This document shows positions 59,932 to 64,000 of a DNA stretch of 64,000 nucleotides, in pieces. The position numbers were made by a program, and so were the translations under genes. Origin of the DNA: Hyalangium gracile (GTDB taxonomy: Bacteria > Myxococcota > Myxococcia > Myxococcales > Myxococcaceae); NCBI RefSeq assembly GCF_020103725.1, contig NZ_JAHXBG010000034.1, forward strand, positions 47,692 through 111,691. The letters are read 5' to 3'. Under the pieces are notes generated by a model. It saw nothing but the letters and a program-made list of their open reading frames with translations, was not told where the DNA came from and searched no databases. Every line of letters begins with the position of its first letter. Positions within the stretch are counted from its first letter, which is position 1.

Positions 59932-61338
59932 CTAGCGGGGCGCGCGCGGCAGCCTGGCGCCAATGAAGTCCGCGACATTGGCCGCGTGCGGGTGCCCGCG
60001 ATTGGCCAGCACGATCACCTCGTACCCAGATAGGGGATAGATGGCGAAGTCGGCGTTCACGCCCGGTGCGCTGCCTCTGTGTCCGTAACATGCTTCACCG
60101 TTGCGAACATCCACGCGCAGGCCGAGCGACCATTGCGAGTTCCCCGCCTGGACGTTGGCGGTCGTGAGCATGTCGAGATGCCTGGCGTCGAGCAGCCGGG
60201 CATCCCTCAACACCGTGCCGAAGCGATGCAGATCGTCGACCGTCGAGTAGCCGCCACCGGCGGGCAGACCGGCGTAGAAGGGCAGCGGCTTGAGCCCTGT
60301 TCGCGCGGCCCCGGTATAGGGCAACGCCGTGTTGCCAGCGGACGCCACGGGTGAGGTCGCCGGCATGCCGGCGGTGCGGAAGACATTCCGCTCCAGGTAG
60401 GCATCCCAGGCCAGGCCCGACACCTGCTCGACAATCGCGCCGAGCAGGATGAAGCCGAAGTTGCTGTAGCCCCAGCGCGAGCCGGGCGGGAATGCGGCCT
60501 CCCGTGTCCCGAACAGCCGGATGAAGTCGGACGGCGTATGGAGCTCCGCTGCATGCGCATCGTAATCGGCACCGAAGAAATCCCCCGTGCCGCCGGTGTG
60601 CGTCAGGAGGTGCTTCACCGTCACCTGCCGCGCGAGCGCCGTGTCTGGATGGGCGGGCAGGAGCGAGGCGATCGTGTCGGTCAGGCGAAGTCTGCCGTCC
60701 TGTACGAGCTGCAGGACGGCAACGGCCGTGAACATCTTGCCCATCGAGCCGATGCAGAACCGTGTGGCAGGCGTCGCGTGGAGTCCTCTCTCGACATCCT
60801 GCGCGCCGTAAGCCTCTCGAAACAGAACGTCCCCATTCCTTGCGACCAGGACTGCACCGGAGAAGCGGTCGGCGGTCGCCTCCACTGTCAGCTTTTGACG
60901 AAGCTGGGCCAACGCCTCGTGCTCGCTGAGCCGCCGGATGGCGAAGTCGTTGGGCGGAGGCGCACCGAGGAATGAGAGATCGTCAATGCGCCCATCGCCG
61001 ATCGAGAGCATGACCTTGGAGAAGCGATCCCAGTTGCGATCGCGGACCCAGGCCGTGATCTGCCCCGGCGCTGTCTGCTCGCGACGCAACAGGGTGAAGC
61101 CACCAGTCGCCTCGCGGAGCCCGAGATCGTCGTCCAGATATGGGACCAGGGTGGGAATGTGCGCTCTCACGAAGTCCGGATAGGTCGACGCGCGCTCATC
61201 GTTGAACGCGGCAAGCCACTGCTCCAGCCAGTCTTCGGGTGCGGCAACCCGTGTGGCCGATGGCACCGGATGCTTGGAGCGTGGAACGCAGGCGAGCGTC
61301 AGCAAGGCGGCCATGAGCTCGCGTCTCGACAACCTCAT
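59932..61338 (-). CDS. Serine hydrolase, class C beta-lactamase/penicillin-binding-protein family
   Basis: A 468-residue protein. The N-terminus has SRRELMAAL, which could be a twin-arginine signal, followed by a hydrophobic core ending near Cys17. The catalytic domain, from about residue 145, keeps all three superfamily motifs: S198-M-G-K201, Y291-S-N293 and the HRG triad of GHRGSAPG. Residues 30-140 form an added N-terminal domain. Start ATG 61338 overlaps the MarR stop (ATGA), so the two genes are translationally coupled. It should be controlled by that MarR protein at the 61839-61858 palindrome. The substrate (beta-lactam, ester or D-peptide) cannot be told. Confidence 0.88.
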   Translation of the reverse strand: MRLSRRELMAALLTLACVPRSKHPVPSATRVAAPEDWLEQWLAAFNDERASTYPDFVRAHIPTLVPYLDDDLGLREATGGFTLLRREQTAPGQITAWVRDRNWDRFSKVMLSIGDGRIDDLSFLGAPPPNDFAIRRLSEHEALAQLRQKLTVEATADRFSGAVLVARNGDVLFREAYGAQDVERGLHATPATRFCIGSMGKMFTAVAVLQLVQDGRLRLTDTIASLLPAHPDTALARQVTVKHLLTHTGGTGDFFGADYDAHAAELHTPSDFIRLFGTREAAFPPGSRWGYSNFGFILLGAIVEQVSGLAWDAYLERNVFRTAGMPATSPVASAGNTALPYTGAARTGLKPLPFYAGLPAGGGYSTVDDLHRFGTVLRDARLLDARHLDMLTTANVQAGNSQWSLGLRVDVRNGEACYGHRGSAPGVNADFAIYPLSGYEVIVLANRGHPHAANVADFIGARLPRAPR

Positions 61339-61823
61339 CGCTTGCCCCTGGCCTCGTAGGCGGCGGTGATTCGCTCGAAGAGGGACTGCCGCTCCAACGC
61401 CGCCTCCAATCGATCGAGGGCATCGAGGAGGCCATCTACCTCCGCGTCGATCTCGAGGGAGGCTTGCTCGAAGGCAGCCCACAAGGGCGCGAGTCGGGCT
61501 GCGAGGGCTCTGCCCGCGGTGCTCAGGGACAAGAGTCGCCGACGGGCGTCCGTGGGGTCGGGCTCCTGCCGGATCAGGCCGGCCTTTTCCAGTGAGACAC
61601 GAGTCTGGCTGACGGAGACATGGGTGATGCCCAGCGCCTCCGCCAGGGCGCCGACGCTCATGGGCCCGTTCAGCGCGAGCTGGTTCAACACTCCGAACCA
61701 GCGCTGCTCGAACTCCACTCCCCGAGCCGCGTAAGCGCGCGCCGCGTCATTATCGATCCGCTCGGAGAGCCGACGCAGCCGCGCACCGAGCGCCGCGCCA
61801 GCTTTCGCCCGCACATAATCCAT
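61335..61823 (-). CDS. MarR-family transcriptional regulator
   Basis: A 162-residue winged helix-turn-helix repressor. The core reads LNQLALNGPMSVGALAEALG, then the recognition helix HVSVSQTRVSLEKAGL, then the wing DPTDARRRLLSLS; N- and C-terminal helices form the dimer. Start ATG 61823 is preferred over ATG 61829 because GAGAGG then lies nine bases upstream instead of three. Its stop overlaps the serine hydrolase start in ATGA. The 20-bp palindrome at 61839-61858 lies directly ahead, so the operon is likely autorepressed and induced by a small phenolic or drug-like ligand, as for the family. Confidence 0.92.
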   Translation of the reverse strand: MDYVRAKAGAALGARLRRLSERIDNDAARAYAARGVEFEQRWFGVLNQLALNGPMSVGALAEALGITHVSVSQTRVSLEKAGLIRQEPDPTDARRRLLSLSTAGRALAARLAPLWAAFEQASLEIDAEVDGLLDALDRLEAALERQSLFERITAAYEARGKR

Positions 61824-61838
61824 GCTCATCAACCTCTC

Positions 61839-61858
61839 ATGCGTAGGCGCCTACGCAT
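61839..61858. promoter_or_regulatory. Perfect 20-bp palindrome, MarR operator
   Basis: ATGCGTAGGCGCCTACGCAT is fully self-complementary. It begins 16 bp upstream of the MarR start codon on the minus strand and overlaps its probable ribosome-site/promoter region, a standard place for MarR autorepression. Confidence 0.72.
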
Positions 61859-61888
61859 AACAGGTAGCGAGCTTCAGTCAATGGCAAT

Positions 61889-62518
61889 TCAGGGGACCGC
61901 GTCTCCAGGCACGACCTGGCACATGTGGACCTTGTCGAAGCCCTCCTGAGGGATGCAGTTGAGCACCCACGGCGTGGCGGTCCGCGGGGCGAGCGGCTGG
62001 AGCTGCTTGCCGAGCAAGCAAACGGCGCGGTCGGTCGTGAGCCAATGGCACCTGGTGGCTGTGATGGGCTCCATGGGAGTGTCCTGGGCCAGCTCGCGCC
62101 GGAGCGCCACGGGAATGGGCGGCAGCCTCCCGGTCCGGAGCCAGTCGAGCTCGGCATCTCCCTTCGAGATCTTCCGGGTCCGGGTGCACATGGAGGTTCC
62201 AAGGCGCCCTTCATACAGCTCGGCGTAGACGAGGTACGCCTCTCCGGACTCGAAGGAGTAGCCACAACCACCGCCGCCGTTGTCCGTGTCCACGACGATC
62301 TTCGCCCCTGCGGTAGCGCCCTTGAAGGCCTCGATGACTTCGATGCGGACCTGCCGGGACGCCACCGAGAGCACGCGGGCATGAACGATGACACTGGCCG
62401 TGTCGCGAGCCGTGCGAAGCGCGGTCGGCAGGTCGGCCCAACCGGCACAGCTACAGGCGTGGGCGGAGGAGGGCAGGGCGAACAGCGCGCTGCCCAGCAG
62501 CAGGACGATGAGCCTCAT
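61889..62518 (-). CDS. Secreted NTR/TIMP-like Cys-rich protein
   Basis: A 209-residue exported protein. The signal peptide ends near SSAHA, and the mature protein begins with CSCAGW, the N-terminal Cys pattern of netrin-like (NTR) domains as in tissue inhibitors of metalloproteinases. The blocks VIVHARVLSV, IEVIEAFKG, CGYSFESGEAYLVYA and TSMCTRTRKIS match bacterial members in order. The C-terminal region (about 135-209) is unassigned and holds more cysteines. Start ATG 62518 has AGG at suitable spacing; ATG 62527 is possible. In animals this fold inhibits metalloproteases by its N-terminal Cys; whether the bacterial form does so is unknown. Confidence 0.75.
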   Translation of the reverse strand: MRLIVLLLGSALFALPSSAHACSCAGWADLPTALRTARDTASVIVHARVLSVASRQVRIEVIEAFKGATAGAKIVVDTDNGGGGCGYSFESGEAYLVYAELYEGRLGTSMCTRTRKISKGDAELDWLRTGRLPPIPVALRRELAQDTPMEPITATRCHWLTTDRAVCLLGKQLQPLAPRTATPWVLNCIPQEGFDKVHMCQVVPGDAVP

Positions 62519-62547
62519 CCACGCCATCCTACCCGCGGGCTCAAGGA

Positions 62548-62670
62548 GCGGCGCTGGCCTGCGTGGCGACCTTGCCGGGCTCGACACTGGTGACGATCGA
62601 GGGGATGGGGCACGCGCTGCCCCTCGCCGTCGTGCCCCGACTCGCGGCGGCGCTCCTGAGCCACATCGGG
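62548..62670 (+). pseudogene. C-terminal remnant of an alpha/beta hydrolase
   Basis: A plus-strand frame reads ATLPGSTLVTIEGMGHALPLAVVPRL, here in two parts: LPGSTLVTIEGMGH holds the catalytic His region of alpha/beta hydrolases, and ALPLAVVPRLAAALLSH matches the closing helix. The nucleophile elbow and acid are missing, and there is no start. Similarity ends near 62670, where the frame runs into AT-rich promoter DNA. The rest of this 415-bp gap (62519-62933) holds the promoter of the protease gene and nothing else that I can identify. Confidence 0.6.
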
Positions 62671-62933
62671 TGTCTTGCTTCAGGACAGTGCGCCGGTCAC
62701 ACTATCCGCGGAAACAACAATCCCTGGGAACGACTCAAAACCGGAAAAACGTTGGGGTTTCGTGGCTCTCTTGTAACATCTCTTTACTTTCGCAACCCGG
62801 AAACAGGTGCCACTTCACTCCAGCTGGCGCGAGCCGTGAGAGCGCTCCCCTGGTAATTCCAGCCACTTGCATCCTTGGTACGGCACGTGCTTCGGGTCCC
62901 GCTGCGCACTCAAGCGCCAGGAGGATCCCCCGA

Positions 62934-63722
62934 ATGAAGAAGCTCCTTGGAGCGCTGTTGGTGGCTGGTGGCATGACGGCCTGTGGTCCCTCGGATCTCG
63001 CTCCGGACGTTCCGGATGCCGAGCCCACGCTGGGAACCCAGGAGTCCAAGGTCATCGTCGGCTCGGTGAACTGGACCAGCGCCACCTCGACGAGCGGCAC
63101 CATTCGCACGCGCTCCAAGGCGGTGGGCTACCTCTCCATCCCGGCCGTCGGCAGCCGCTGCACCGCGTGGCTCGTCTCCAATGACGTGGTCATCACCAAC
63201 AACCACTGCATCGGCTCCAGCTCCGAGGCGGTAGGCGCCAAGGTGGCCTTCAACTACGAGGACGGCGTCGCCTCGGCCAGCCGCATCTGGTACGACTGCT
63301 CCACCTTCATCCGCACCTGGACCAACGAGGACATGACGGCGCTGCGCTGCAAGGCCCTCAACGGCGCCCTGCCGGGCCAGACGTACGGCTTCCTCACCGT
63401 GTCGAGCACCAACGCGGCTACCGGCACCACCGGCTACGTCATCCACCAGAACTGCGACTACTACTCGAGCTCTGGCTGCGCCCCGACGAAGAAGTACTCC
63501 CCGGGCAGCGTGAAGAATGGCAGCTACAACACCAAGGAGCTGTCCTACGACATGGACACCCTGGGCGGCTCCTCCGGCTCGCCGGTGCTGTCCGCCTCCG
63601 GCCACACCGTCATCGGCCTGCACCACGTGGGCGTGGGCGGTGACTCCATGGGCCGCGGCACCGTCAACCTGGGCGTGAAGGCCAGCCTGGTCAAGGCGCG
63701 GCTGGCGGAGATCGGCCTGTAG
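62934..63722 (+). CDS. Trypsin/V8-like serine protease lipoprotein
   Basis: A 262-residue exported protease. The lipobox MTAC puts the acylated residue at Cys17. The catalytic triad is H91 (TNNHC), D133 (NEDMTAL) and S214 (GGSSGSPV), with the YDMDTLGGSSGSP block typical of glutamyl endopeptidase (V8-like) enzymes. Four further cysteines in the middle may form disulfides. A short propeptide-like stretch (about 18-45) precedes the domain. Start ATG 62934 follows CAGGAGGATCCCC. The upstream region 62690-62860 is unusually AT-rich and probably holds the promoter. It should act outside the cell in protein degradation. Confidence 0.9.
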   Translation: MKKLLGALLVAGGMTACGPSDLAPDVPDAEPTLGTQESKVIVGSVNWTSATSTSGTIRTRSKAVGYLSIPAVGSRCTAWLVSNDVVITNNHCIGSSSEAVGAKVAFNYEDGVASASRIWYDCSTFIRTWTNEDMTALRCKALNGALPGQTYGFLTVSSTNAATGTTGYVIHQNCDYYSSSGCAPTKKYSPGSVKNGSYNTKELSYDMDTLGGSSGSPVLSASGHTVIGLHHVGVGGDSMGRGTVNLGVKASLVKARLAEIGL

Positions 63723-64000
63723 GCCACTCCCGCCGCTCCGGAGGGGCTGGGGACGCGACGCTGCTCCAGCCCCTTCCGTTCGGGCCTCACCGTATCGGCC
63801 ACGGCTTCGCCTTCTTTTCCGCGTTCCCTCGAGCCGGATCAGCTGCACGTCTCCAGCCCAGGAGTGTCGGCGGAGTTCCAGAGCCAGGTCGTTCGAGTCG
63901 TTCGCCGACGTCGAAGGCGAGCGCCTAAGTAGGTAGGCAAAAGTTTCTTTACAACAAGGAACGGAGCCAGAAGTGGCGGGAGAGGACGCCCGCCTTGCGG
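63723..64000. other. Right-edge intergenic stretch
   Basis: 278 bp after the protease stop contain no convincing open frame. Near 63930-63965 there is a locally AT-rich run (AAAAGTTTCTTTACAAC) that could be a promoter for a gene beyond the window. Confidence 0.4.

Overview
The window reads as chromosomal DNA of a myxobacterium (Myxococcota), most likely of the Cystobacter/Archangium/Stigmatella group. The evidence is very high GC with G/C-rich third codon positions, three large Hanks-type Ser/Thr kinases, two FHA-type sigma-54 activators, many secreted proteins and lipoproteins with short lipobox signals, and families typical of myxobacteria (kelch and RCC1 propeller lipoproteins, a PilY1-like VWA protein, a RING protein of the MXAN_6230 type). 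No rRNA, tRNA, CRISPR array, insertion sequence or prophage was seen.

Layout. 0-13.3 kb: a zinc-finger Ser/Thr kinase cut by the left edge, a Cys-rich lipoprotein, a three-gene operon (solute-binding/VWA fusion, coiled-coil membrane protein, PafA-like phosphatase), a carboxypeptidase-regulatory-repeat protein, an M28 aminopeptidase and a seven-kelch propeller. 13.4-18.2 kb: an FHA sigma-54 activator divergent from a Ser/Thr kinase with TolB-like and TPR regions. 18.2-25.7 kb: an aldo/keto reductase, a broken Rieske dioxygenase, an 872-residue protein with a perfect C3HC4 RING finger and a TerD-like domain, then a glycan-binding-type protein translationally coupled to a five-heme cytochrome c. 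25.8-40.6 kb: a GIDE-domain membrane protein, a serine hydrolase, a DUF3616 protein, a PilY1-like protein, a subtilase, a pseudo-receiver/GAF/PAS protein, a LysR/quinone-reductase pair, a HEAT-like protein and a siderophore-interacting-type flavoprotein. 40.7-45.2 kb is a decayed segment: a truncated metzincin, an RCC1 fragment, an intact 14-repeat RCC1 lipoprotein, an orphan operator and a deleted AraC regulator. 45.2-54 kb: two tandem Rossmann-fold paralogues, a TetR regulator, a methyl-accepting chemotaxis protein and a TPR kinase. 54-64 kb: a second FHA sigma-54 activator divergent from a beta/gamma-crystallin-like lipoprotein, more lipoproteins, a MarR/serine-hydrolase operon, a TIMP-like secreted protein and a V8/trypsin-like protease.

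How the parts work together. The clearest regulatory logic is sigma-54. The second FHA activator lies beside a full 16/16 match to the -24/-12 consensus (56300-56315), with a 16-bp palindrome about 90 bp upstream. The first FHA activator has a similar palindrome, sharing GGCGAC...GTCG half-sites, and a weaker -24/-12 candidate in front of a Ser/Thr kinase gene. This suggests kinase, phosphothreonine-reading activator and sigma-54 target circuits. The MarR operon has a perfect 20-bp palindromic operator. At least six gene remnants are scattered through the intergenic regions, and one operator-like inverted repeat recurs 25 kb apart, both times beside broken genes. All function calls are from reading the sequence only; no database search was run.
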